In this document: one piece after another, positions 16,096 through 23,595 of the stretch
Layout: the number at the start of each line of letters is the position of its first letter
Position numbering within the stretch: position 1 is the first letter of the stretch
Translations under genes and position numbers: made by a program
NCBI GenBank assembly: GCA_900550195.1
Contig: URRB01000001.1
Span: 155,682 to 219,681 of the forward strand
Origin: an uncultured Collinsella sp.
GTDB lineage: Bacteria > Actinomycetota > Coriobacteriia > Coriobacteriales > Coriobacteriaceae
Direction of reading: 5' to 3'
DNA length: 64,000 nt
The notes under the pieces: generated by a model
Told to the model about the DNA's origin: nothing
Seen by the model: only the letters and a program-made list of their open reading frames with translations
The model's database searches: none

Positions 16096-16800
16096 TTAGC
16101 GAGCGGCTCGCTGCGATTTGCGCCACAGCAGATACGAGTAGACGTAGACGGCTCCAACCGAACCAAACGCCAGAACCGCAATCACCGCGGCGACGACTTC
16201 ACTCGAAAGCACGCTGCCTGCCACGCCCATCGCAATCAGGCCAACACCCAGCACCATAAAGCAGGCACCGCCAAAGCGCTGCGTACGGCGCCAGTTCTCG
16301 GGATTGGCAAGCGCCCAAGGCGTCTTGATACCGAGCGTATAGTTCTGCTTCACACGCGGCAAGTAGTTGCCTACGCCGATGAACAGCAAACCGACAACAC
16401 CGGAAATCAGCACGTTGACCGAACCGACCGCCGGCACCACGCCCCAGACCGTAAGCTCTCCCAGCCAGCTTATGGCGCACATGAACAAGGTGAAGGCGAT
16501 TACGAAGCCCTGATAGAACTTGCCCGAGGTTCGATATGCCTCACCTTTGGGATCGATGCGCGGCACCACGCAGAACATTGCGAGAAGCACCAGAGGCAGC
16601 ACGCCGAGCGCGGAGGCCATCCAGCTGGGACCCCAACCGTCGACGGCGCCGTTCGCGCCCCAGTGCGTGGGAATCTGCCCAGGCAAGCTCGGCATCACCA
16701 TGAGATGCGCTACGACATTGGCGACGCACAGAGCGACCAGCGCAATCCACACGCGCGACGATACCCCCGTGGGGTGAATGCCCTTGTTTTCGTTATTCAT
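16096..16800 (-). CDS. SdpI/DUF1648 family membrane protein
   Basis: 234 residues with about six hydrophobic helices. The first half carries the DUF1648 signature MPSLPGQIPTHWGANGAVDGWG, the second the SdpI segment YLPRVKQNYTLGIKTPWALANPENW. In Bacillus subtilis SdpI gives immunity to the SdpC toxin and senses it, sequestering the repressor SdpR at the membrane. ATG 16800 overlaps the repressor stop by eight bases, so the pair is coupled as in sdpRI. No sdpABC toxin genes are nearby, so the signal is unknown. An alternative GTG start lies three codons upstream. Confidence 0.85.
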   Translation of the reverse strand: MNNENKGIHPTGVSSRVWIALVALCVANVVAHLMVMPSLPGQIPTHWGANGAVDGWGPSWMASALGVLPLVLLAMFCVVPRIDPKGEAYRTSGKFYQGFVIAFTLFMCAISWLGELTVWGVVPAVGSVNVLISGVVGLLFIGVGNYLPRVKQNYTLGIKTPWALANPENWRRTQRFGGACFMVLGVGLIAMGVAGSVLSSEVVAAVIAVLAFGSVGAVYVYSYLLWRKSQRAAR

Positions 16801-17071
16801 CCTTATCACCTTCCGTGTTTGTAAAGCCCATAAACCAACCGATCAAGTCCTGCATGACGGTAGTGTTTAAGCTGTATACGATGTTTTGACCATGACGTTC
16901 GTCGGTTACCAACCCGGCGTTTTTGAGCGTCGCCAAGTGATGGCTCAGCGACGGCTTACTGATATCGAAATGCTCGGCAAGCTCCCCCGCCGTGCAATTG
17001 CCCTCGCGCAGCAACTCCAAAATGCGCCGTCGCGTTGGATCGGCAAGCGCCTTAAAACCCTCTCCCGGCAT
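16793..17071 (-). CDS. ArsR-type autorepressor, SdpR-like
   Basis: 92 residues from ATG 17071 (AAAGGGGG four bases upstream). Winged helix of the ArsR type: FKALADPTRRRILELL, GELAEHFDISKPSLSHHLATLKNAGLV recognition helix, YSLN wing. No metal-binding Cys pair is visible in the recognition helix, as in SdpR-like autorepressors. First gene of a two-gene operon with the SdpI-type protein; probably binds the inverted repeats over its own promoter. An ATG six codons upstream is an alternative start. Confidence 0.88.
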   Translation of the reverse strand: MPGEGFKALADPTRRRILELLREGNCTAGELAEHFDISKPSLSHHLATLKNAGLVTDERHGQNIVYSLNTTVMQDLIGWFMGFTNTEGDKDE

Positions 17072-17105
17072 AAGACCCCCTTTCATCATCTCTCATGACG
17101 CGCAC

Positions 17106-17143
17106 ACTATACTCGATATTTAGATGTTTGTCTAACTATCTAA
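17106..17143 (-). promoter_or_regulatory. Promoter and operator of the sdpR-sdpI-like operon
   Basis: On the minus strand, -35 TTAGAC (17130-17135) and -10 TATAGT (17106-17111) are 18 bases apart. TTAGA/TCTAA half-sites overlap them: TTAGAT at 17120-17125, TCTAA at 17131-17135 and ATCTAA at 17138-17143 form nested inverted repeats well placed for autorepression. Confidence 0.6.
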
Positions 17144-17370
17144 TCTTGTACTCAAAATAATAGCCGCCTCCGCGTAATGCGAAGACGGCCACTTCTCACG
17201 CTACAAACGTGTTTTTGAGTTGGCCAACCCGCTGCAACGGGTGCCATCTGCTTCAATCTTATGCGAACCCCGATCCCATTTCAACAAGCCCAAGGGCTCA
17301 AATGGAATCGCGATAACACCTATAATGGCGATAGCTAAAACACGATTCGCTTCCCCATCGGAGGATGTCT

Positions 17371-18165
17371 ATGACCGAAACCGCTGCCGCTCTCGTCGAG
17401 ACACGCGACACCAAGCTCGAGATCATCATGGGCCGCGAGGCACTCGATAAGCTCGCCGATGCTACGGTGTTGGTGCTCGGCTGCGGAGGCGTGGGCTCCA
17501 ACTGCTGCGAGGCACTCGCCCGCGGCGGCATCGGTCATTTCGTCATTCTGGATAAGGACATCATCGCGCCCAGCAATATCAATCGCCAGGCCATCGCCTT
17601 TCACAGCACCGTCGGCAAGCGCAAAGTCGACGTCATGGAGGCTATGATTCACGACATCAACCCTACCGCTACCGTCATCAAGCGCACCGAATACCTGCTG
17701 AGCGACAACATCGATGATTTCTTCGCGAGCGTTTTGGAGCAGACGGACGGCAAGCTCGACTACGTCGTCGACGCCATCGACACCATCTCGGCCAAGCTCA
17801 CCATTGCCAAATATGCTCAGGACCACGACATTCGTTTGGTTAGCTCCATGGGCGGGGCCAACAAGCTCCATCCCGAGTGTCTCCGCTTTGCCGACATCTT
17901 CGATACGGTACGTGACCCTATGAGCCGCATTATGCGCAAAGAATGTAAGAAGCGCGGAATCAAGAGCCTGCACGTGCTGTTTAGCTGCGAGGAATCGGTT
18001 AAGACACAGCCCCGCGACCCTTCCAACATCCACGAGCGTACCGAGCTCGGAACCGCCAGTTTTATGCCGCCCATCATGGGTCAGATGATTGCCGGCGAGG
18101 TTATCCGCCAGATCAGCGGCCGCGGCACCGAACGTGTACGCTCCGATGGCCAGCGCCTGGACTAG
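17371..18165 (+). CDS. tcdA: tRNA threonylcarbamoyladenosine dehydratase (TcdA, ThiF/E1-like)
   Basis: 264 residues. E1-like adenylating fold: VLVLGCGGVGSNCCEALARGGIG nucleotide site about residues 30-52, DKDIIAPSNINRQ, VVDAIDTISAKLTI and the C-terminal GTASFMPPIMGQMIAGEVIR. This matches TcdA/CsdL, which cyclises t6A37 of ANN-decoding tRNAs to ct6A in an ATP-dependent step. ATG 17371 has GGAGG six bases upstream, better than the ATG two codons earlier inside that spacer. Followed 14 bases later by tatD on the same strand. Confidence 0.85.
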   Translation: MTETAAALVETRDTKLEIIMGREALDKLADATVLVLGCGGVGSNCCEALARGGIGHFVILDKDIIAPSNINRQAIAFHSTVGKRKVDVMEAMIHDINPTATVIKRTEYLLSDNIDDFFASVLEQTDGKLDYVVDAIDTISAKLTIAKYAQDHDIRLVSSMGGANKLHPECLRFADIFDTVRDPMSRIMRKECKKRGIKSLHVLFSCEESVKTQPRDPSNIHERTELGTASFMPPIMGQMIAGEVIRQISGRGTERVRSDGQRLD

Positions 18166-18179
18166 CGGAACGCGCCGAG

Positions 18180-18962
18180 ATGGAGCCCCGGTTATTTGAT
18201 GCACACTGCCATCTTGATTTGATGGCATACCCGAATGCTGTTGCCGACGAAACTGCGGCTATAGGACTGGGGGTCTTTGATTGCGGGGTCGACCCACGCG
18301 ACTTCGCGGCAGCAAAAAAGCGTGCCAGCCGCTACCCAAACATTATCGCGGGCGTCGGCCTCCATCCCTGGTGGCTCGCCGACGGCCGCTGCGGTCCTGC
18401 CGAAGTCAATCTGCTTTGCGAAGTTGCCGCCCAAGAGCACTACATCGGCGAAGTCGGACTCGACTTTTCCGCGCGCTTTGCTGGAAGTGAGCCGCTACAA
18501 ATACAGGCACTTAACCGGCTCTGCGATGCGCTCGTGCAGCATCCTCTTACCGGGCGCGTGATATCAATTCACGCCGTTCGTTCGGCAGGAGCCGTACTGG
18601 ACGTCCTCGAATCGCATGGACTACTCATCCCAAACCCCGACTCCCCCGTTATCATCTTCCACTGGTTTAGCGGTACTTCGGACGAACTCGTCCGCGCGCG
18701 TAATGCGGGCTGTTATTTTTCCGTCAACGAACGCATGCTCGCGACCAAGCGCGGTCGCGAATACGCACGACAGATTCCACTCGACCGCCTACTGCTCGAG
18801 ACCGATGCGCCGGCCGAGCCAAACACAGAAACAAGCGCGCAGTCGCTCATCAGGTCGCTCACAAGGACCTCAGAACGCATCACCTCGCTCAAAAACTGCG
18901 ACGCAAAGCGCATCGAGTCGATAGTTTTAACAAATGCGCGCTCTGTTTTTGACCTTCGCTAA
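18180..18962 (+). CDS. TatD family metal-dependent hydrolase
   Basis: 260 residues, the usual TatD length. Metal ligands are visible: HCH at 9-11, GEVGLDF glutamate, HWFSG histidine region and LLETDAP aspartate. TatD proteins are 3'-5' exonucleases or deoxyribonucleases acting in the cytosol. The ISIHAVRSAGAVLDVL stretch replaces the common HxR-A-x-D/E pattern. Coupled to tcdA; its stop (TAA 18960-18962) lies just outside the 31-bp inverted-repeat element. Confidence 0.85.
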   Translation: MEPRLFDAHCHLDLMAYPNAVADETAAIGLGVFDCGVDPRDFAAAKKRASRYPNIIAGVGLHPWWLADGRCGPAEVNLLCEVAAQEHYIGEVGLDFSARFAGSEPLQIQALNRLCDALVQHPLTGRVISIHAVRSAGAVLDVLESHGLLIPNPDSPVIIFHWFSGTSDELVRARNAGCYFSVNERMLATKRGREYARQIPLDRLLLETDAPAEPNTETSAQSLIRSLTRTSERITSLKNCDAKRIESIVLTNARSVFDLR

Positions 18963-18967
18963 CCCCT

Positions 18968-19200
18968 GGTGTGCAAAAAATGCCAAATATGAGTACTGCT
19001 ACCGGAATGGATACATTTCTTTTAACTTTCCAACCGCCAGAATAATCCTCGATTGTCCGCTAATTAAAGCTTTTACAGTCATTCATCCTGCGTTTTCGCA
19101 AATCTTAAACCCCTCCAGACGCTCAAATCACGTCTGAAGGGGTTGATTTTGCTGCGACTAAATTAGTCACAGTACTCATATTTGGCATTTTTTGCACACC
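18968..19200. repeat. 233-bp element with perfect 31-bp terminal inverted repeats
   Basis: The left end 18968-18998 (starting GGTGTGCAAAAAATGCC) is the exact complement of the right end 19170-19200. Between them, 171 AT-rich bases hold no gene but contain a bidirectional terminator-like stem (19108-19144) and a 13-base palindrome GACTAAATTAGTC (19156-19168) beside the right end. Size, ends and lack of coding capacity fit a MITE or a giant hairpin element in the gap between convergent genes. No target-site duplication is evident. Confidence 0.75.
19108..19144. terminator. Bidirectional terminator inside the inverted-repeat element
   Basis: AACCCCT-CAGACG / CGTCTG-AGGGGTT stem, one mismatch, nine-base loop, then TTGATTTT on plus and GTTTAAG on minus. 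It would end both tatD and the fructosamine operon. Confidence 0.65.
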
Positions 19201-19201
19201 G

Positions 19202-19235
19202 GGTCCCGAGGAGGCGCCTGCACCTCCCCGGGACC
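19202..19235 (-). terminator. Stem-loop after the FrlD-like kinase gene
   Basis: GGTCCCG-GGAGG / CCTCC-CGGGACC arms with one mismatch, seven bases beyond the kinase stop. There is no T-run, so it may be a 3'-end stabilising structure ahead of the terminator at 19108-19144. Confidence 0.45.
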
Positions 19236-19241
19236 GCTCGG

Positions 19242-20105
19242 CTATTCGACGATTGGTGCTCCGTGGCCCCAAGAACCTTCCATGCCGCACACGGTCGAGG
19301 CAAACCCGGCAGCAAAGTCGAGCGCGCGCTCGATGGCCTCGGCGCCATCTTCACCACGCTTGGCGGAATCGAGATAGCACATCAAAAACGAGGTAAGGAA
19401 CGAGTCGCCCGCCCCCATGGTGTCCTTCATGTCCGTTACCGGTTTAGCCAGCTGGCGGTAATAACGCTCGCCGTCGTAAGCAATGCAGCCCTCGGCGCCC
19501 GCCGTAGCCGACACAAAACGCGGACCCAGGCCCTTCACCCATGCCAGACGCTCGCGAATCTCGTCCTCACTCGCAGCATCCGCCGCACTAAAGAAAGCAA
19601 AATCGACGTAGGGCGCAATCTGCTCGTAGTACTCGTCGGTGGAGTCGTCCGAAAAGTCAAAAGAGACCGTGACGCCCGCAGCCTTCAACTTGGGAAGCTC
19701 GCGCTCGGTAAAGCAATAGTTGCCCGAATGAACCACATCGAACTGCTTCATGTACGCAAGGTCAAAGCGATTGAGGACATAGCGCGCATCGCCACGGATA
19801 CCGCCCTCGTTGGAGCCGAGGAAGACACGGTCACCGTCGACGACGGTCACGCGAGCCGCTCCGTTCTCGCCAATCATCTGCTCGCACTTGTCAAGCTCGA
19901 TACCCTCATCCTCGAGGCTTGCAATGACATGCTCGGCAGCGGCATCATTGCCAAAAATTCCCATGTATGCGGAGCGTGCGGCACCGCATTTCTTGGCATA
20001 AACGGTGAAGTTCACCGCATTGCCGCCAGGATACATGGTGTGGATATGCTCGTAGCGATCGACGACGTTGTCGCCAAATCCGAGCGCGTTAACGTTAAAT
20101 GCCAT
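19242..20105 (-). CDS. PfkB-family sugar kinase, FrlD-like (fructosamine kinase)
   Basis: 287 residues. Ribokinase fold: GGNAVNFTVYAKKCGA near residues 27-42, SFDFSDDSTDEY, and the anion hole/catalytic base DTMGAGDSFLTSF near 230-242. Next to FrlB- and FrlC-like genes it most likely phosphorylates fructoselysine or a related Amadori compound at C6. Last gene of the operon, starting 14 bases after the FrlB-like stop. Length and order match E. coli FrlD; substrate is inferred from context. Confidence 0.82.
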   Translation of the reverse strand: MAFNVNALGFGDNVVDRYEHIHTMYPGGNAVNFTVYAKKCGAARSAYMGIFGNDAAAEHVIASLEDEGIELDKCEQMIGENGAARVTVVDGDRVFLGSNEGGIRGDARYVLNRFDLAYMKQFDVVHSGNYCFTERELPKLKAAGVTVSFDFSDDSTDEYYEQIAPYVDFAFFSAADAASEDEIRERLAWVKGLGPRFVSATAGAEGCIAYDGERYYRQLAKPVTDMKDTMGAGDSFLTSFLMCYLDSAKRGEDGAEAIERALDFAAGFASTVCGMEGSWGHGAPIVE

Positions 20106-20119
20106 GGCCTTTGTCCCTT

Positions 20120-21088
20120 CTAGTACTCGACAACACCCATATAGCGACGGAAATCGGGGTCGTGATCAAACACCTTGCCGCGTGCAGCACGCAGCTCGCA
20201 GTTCATGGCGTAGAACAGCACCGGGTCCAGATAGGCGCGGACGCTCGCCGGCACGGCTTCCATACCGTACTCCTTGGCATCGAGCACCATCAGCGTATCG
20301 GTATGCGTCTTAAGAAACGCCAGGGCGCGCTCGTCCATAGCACGGCACTCGCTGGAGCCCATCTGCAGGAAGTAAAAAACGCCATCCTGAGTAGCCTCGA
20401 AGGGGCCGTGGAAGTACTCGGCGGAGTGGATGTAGCTGCAGTGCTGCCACTGCATCTCCATAAGAGAGCAGATAGCGAAACCGTAGGTCTGGCTAAAGTT
20501 GGGACCGCTGCCCAGAATATAGAAGAACTCGTGCTCCTGGCAAAGCTTGGCAAAGCGATCGCCCAGCTCGGCATTTACCTTCTCGCGTGCCGGGGGAAGA
20601 ATCTTATCCATCTCGGCGATACCGGCATACATATCGGCAAGATCGGCGTAGCCCTCCTGCTGATCGAGCAGCTCTGCCGCAAGCGACAGCGAAATACCAG
20701 CGGGAACCTCGGCCTGCGGCACGCCCTCGCCCCATGGGTAGACCCACGTGGTCCACTTGCCGGAGTCGATCTTGGATCCAGCGTTGTCGGTCTGGGCGAT
20801 CACCGTAGCACCGGCAGCAAGGGCAATCTCGCAGCCCTCGACGACCTCCGGGGTGTTGCCGCTGTGGCTGCAAGCGATGACCAGGGACTTCTCGCCCAGA
20901 CGACGCGGACGCATGATATCGAACTCGCGAGCCGTATAGATATACGAAGTGAAGGTGGTTGCCTCGCGCTGCAGAAGCTCATGAGCCGGGATCAAATCGA
21001 TCATGGAGCCACCGCAAGCAATCCAGTAGACGCTGTCGAACTTGCCCTTCTCGGCAATTGCCTCTTTGATCAGATCGTGTGCGTTCAT
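20120..21088 (-). CDS. SIS-domain fructosamine-6-phosphate deglycase, FrlB-like
   Basis: 322 residues. Two sugar-isomerase (SIS) domains: GGSMIDLIPAHELL and IACSHSGNTPEVVEGCEIA in the first, FYILGSGPNFSQTYGFAICSLMEMQW and HSAEYFHGPFEAT in the second; the last resembles the FrlB/AgaS-type active-site glutamate-histidine region. FrlB splits fructoselysine 6-phosphate into glucose 6-phosphate and lysine. ATG 21088 with AAGGA upstream was chosen over a 23-codon longer frame. Cytosolic; substrate could also be another fructosamine or glucosamine-type Amadori product. Confidence 0.82.
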   Translation of the reverse strand: MNAHDLIKEAIAEKGKFDSVYWIACGGSMIDLIPAHELLQREATTFTSYIYTAREFDIMRPRRLGEKSLVIACSHSGNTPEVVEGCEIALAAGATVIAQTDNAGSKIDSGKWTTWVYPWGEGVPQAEVPAGISLSLAAELLDQQEGYADLADMYAGIAEMDKILPPAREKVNAELGDRFAKLCQEHEFFYILGSGPNFSQTYGFAICSLMEMQWQHCSYIHSAEYFHGPFEATQDGVFYFLQMGSSECRAMDERALAFLKTHTDTLMVLDAKEYGMEAVPASVRAYLDPVLFYAMNCELRAARGKVFDHDPDFRRYMGVVEY

Positions 21089-21149
21089 ATCCAGTTCCTT
21101 TCTTGTTTGGCCGCAATCAATGACGTTGGCTGCGTGGCCGATAGTTGTT

Positions 21150-22001
21150 TTAGTCAATCAGATATTTCTCGAATGCGGCCATGTTCTTGGCATCTGCCGC
21201 CGCCGGGTCATCGTAGTAACGACCGTCCGTGATTTCCTGGCCCAGCATGCCGTCGAAACCATGGGCGTTGAGCGTGGCGACGAAGGCGTCCATATCGTGC
21301 TTGCCATCGCCCCACACCAGATGGCCATACGGGTCACCGTCGATAAAGTGCATCTCGTGAATTGCCCCATCACCAAAGGCGGCAAACCAGTCCTCGAGCG
21401 TCTCGCCTGCAACGCCCATCGCGGTTGTATCAACCATGGGCTGTAAGTACGGGCTCGCGACCTCGTCAATCATGCGCTTCGCATCGGAAACCGTCGTCAC
21501 AAGGTTGCTCTCCTCGGGACGCAGGCTTTCCATCGTAAGCACCAGACCGTGCTCGCCGGCATACTCCGCCAGAATGGACAAGTGCTCGCGGCTGCGCTTC
21601 CAGGCTTCCTCGCGGTCCTCGTCCCAGTCGCCCCAGCCCGAGTTGATGGACATGCGGTCGCACCCAAGTACCTCGGCAAGCTCAATGCCGTGCTTAAAGT
21701 ACGCCAGGCTGCGCTGCTCATGCAGCGGTTTGCGTGCGCAATACTGCCAAGGATAGACAACATTCTCGGGGCACAGAGTACGATACCTAAGCCCACGGTC
21801 TGCAGCCTTTTTCGCCAGGACCTCAGCCTCAAAGTAGCCCGTGTGGTCGAGCGTCACATGCGGCTCTGCACACCACAGCTCAATGGACTCAAAGCCCAAG
21901 CGCTGCTGCACATCAAGGAAGTAATCGAGCGACCACATGATGTAGTGGATATTCATGCCCGCAATCTGTTCGCGGTGCAGCGTCGGTTTGGATTCAGACA
22001 T
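21150..22001 (-). CDS. Sugar-phosphate isomerase/epimerase (TIM barrel), FrlC-like
   Basis: 283 residues, AP-endonuclease-2 fold. Metal-site glutamates and histidines appear in FESIELWCAEPHV, LTMESLRPEESNLV, MVDTTAMG, EMHFIDG and GMLGQEIT. Near-match in length and order to FrlC, which interconverts psicoselysine and fructoselysine (C3 epimerisation). AAGGAGG six bases before ATG 22001 overlaps the end of the amidohydrolase gene, so translation is coupled. Its presence suggests that more than one Amadori isomer is used. Confidence 0.8.
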   Translation of the reverse strand: MSESKPTLHREQIAGMNIHYIMWSLDYFLDVQQRLGFESIELWCAEPHVTLDHTGYFEAEVLAKKAADRGLRYRTLCPENVVYPWQYCARKPLHEQRSLAYFKHGIELAEVLGCDRMSINSGWGDWDEDREEAWKRSREHLSILAEYAGEHGLVLTMESLRPEESNLVTTVSDAKRMIDEVASPYLQPMVDTTAMGVAGETLEDWFAAFGDGAIHEMHFIDGDPYGHLVWGDGKHDMDAFVATLNAHGFDGMLGQEITDGRYYDDPAAADAKNMAAFEKYLID

Positions 22002-22002
22002 C

Positions 22003-23586
22003 TTATGCCTCCTTATTTCGATCGAACACGATTTGTCCGTCCGACATCGTCATGTCAACCGCAAGATCGCGTGCGTCGCGATAATCGAGGTCGAACACAT
22101 CCCGATCGAGCACGCAGATATCGGCAAGCTTGCCAACCTCGAGCGTACCCAGCTCGTCTTCGCGCATCAGGTCGTACGCGCCCCCGGCAGTCCAAGCGCG
22201 CAAGAGCTCGACAAGCGTCAGCGTGTTGACCTCATTCACGGGCAGTCCGTCGGCGAAGAATCCGCCGCACGCGCTGTAGATTGACTCGCCCAGGCTCGGA
22301 ATCAGCAGCGGCAGATCCGTGCCGCAGCACACTGTGCATCCGGAATCTTCCATGCCGCGGCGATTCCAGCTGTGCAAAAGTCGCTTCTCGCCAATTTGTC
22401 GACGCATCATCGACAGGCAATCCTCGCGCCGGTCCAGCGTCAGAATCTGCGGATAGACCTCGCAAATTCCACCTAACTTGCCAAACTCGACAAGATCGGT
22501 CGGGTCAGAGTTCTCGAGATCGGTAATCGCATGGCGGCGAAGCATCCGTCCATGCTCGTCTCGAGGCAGCGAGGCATAGAGCGCCACGGTGCGACGAACG
22601 GCGCCATCGCCCTGGCAATGCAAGGAATATCGGAAGCCGTCAGCATCAATTGCACGCAGCTCGTTCTCAATCAGATCCCACTCTGGCTCCTCGACGACCG
22701 TCTTGCCGGCAGCGCCCGCATCGGCCGAGTCCGCATAGGGGTCAATCATCTCGGCAAGCCCCGCCCATACGCCGCGATCGGTCATACGGTTGAAGCCAGA
22801 AAAACGAACGAACGGTCCCCGGAAGCGCTCTCGTGCCTCGCGGGCATATGCCAGATTTGCACCGGCACCCACCGGCTGCGACATCATAGAGACGCGAACC
22901 GTCAGCTCACCAGATTCCTCACGGCGAGCCATTTCGTCGGCAAAGCCGTAGTAGTCATCAAACGCCATCTCCTTGATGGCGGTAACGCCGCGTTCGTTAA
23001 GCATGCTCATGTAGTCCGAATACCCTGCACGCACCTCGGGCAGCGCGAGGAAATCGCTCATCATGCGCCAGATCTTCTCGGCATAGCACGCCTGGGGTGT
23101 GAAGCCGTATCGCGCACTGGCGGCAGCATTGAGAACACAGGTATCCGCGCCCGGTGTAAAGCAGACGACGGGGATATCGCCAAAACACTCGTCAAACACA
23201 GCTGCTGTATTTGCGTTCTCGGCATCCGATGCCAACGTTTCGGGTAGGTTGTGGCCAAAAGCCGCCGCGCAATCCGGACGATCTTCTTTCCATGCACGCA
23301 AGAGCGACACGGCCTCTTTGGCATCAGCGATGCCGGACAGATCAGGCCCCAACGTCCGCAGCGCCCAGCCTGTATAGAAGGTATGCACATCGATCAGGCC
23401 AGGCATGACGGTGCGGTCGCCCAGGTCAACTACCTCGTCCGCCTGGGTCAAATACGAAGCTAGCTCACACTTGGTGCCAACAGCCTCAATTCGATTGCCA
23501 CGGACCGCTACGAAACCTTCAAACGGCAGGTCCCCCGTACCGGTAAAGACGCTCTTAGACGTCAGGACCGTCAAACGATCAGACAT
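22003..23586 (-). CDS. YtcJ-like amidohydrolase in the fructosamine operon
   Basis: 527 residues. Amidohydrolase-3 layout: N-terminal beta part (TSKSVFTGTGDLPFEGFVAVRGNRIEAVG), the strand-1 motif MPGLIDVHTFYTGW, a histidine in YSLHCQGDGAVRRTV, another in HAITDLENSD and the aspartate in CCGTDLPLLIPS, then the C-terminal LGTLEVGKLADICVLD. The strand-1 HxH pair is altered: His68 is followed by Thr69-Phe70, so one metal ligand is missing. Substrate unknown; it may deacylate or de-amidate a blocked Amadori compound before FrlC/FrlB act. ATG 23586 has GGTGG five bases upstream, overlapping the transporter stop. Confidence 0.78.
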   Translation of the reverse strand: MSDRLTVLTSKSVFTGTGDLPFEGFVAVRGNRIEAVGTKCELASYLTQADEVVDLGDRTVMPGLIDVHTFYTGWALRTLGPDLSGIADAKEAVSLLRAWKEDRPDCAAAFGHNLPETLASDAENANTAAVFDECFGDIPVVCFTPGADTCVLNAAASARYGFTPQACYAEKIWRMMSDFLALPEVRAGYSDYMSMLNERGVTAIKEMAFDDYYGFADEMARREESGELTVRVSMMSQPVGAGANLAYAREARERFRGPFVRFSGFNRMTDRGVWAGLAEMIDPYADSADAGAAGKTVVEEPEWDLIENELRAIDADGFRYSLHCQGDGAVRRTVALYASLPRDEHGRMLRRHAITDLENSDPTDLVEFGKLGGICEVYPQILTLDRREDCLSMMRRQIGEKRLLHSWNRRGMEDSGCTVCCGTDLPLLIPSLGESIYSACGGFFADGLPVNEVNTLTLVELLRAWTAGGAYDLMREDELGTLEVGKLADICVLDRDVFDLDYRDARDLAVDMTMSDGQIVFDRNKEA

Positions 23587-23595
23587 CACAACCAC

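Noticed and set aside
17335..18228. 297-codon minus-strand frame opposite tcdA
   Set aside because: Shadow of tcdA, which has clear E1-like motifs on the plus strand.
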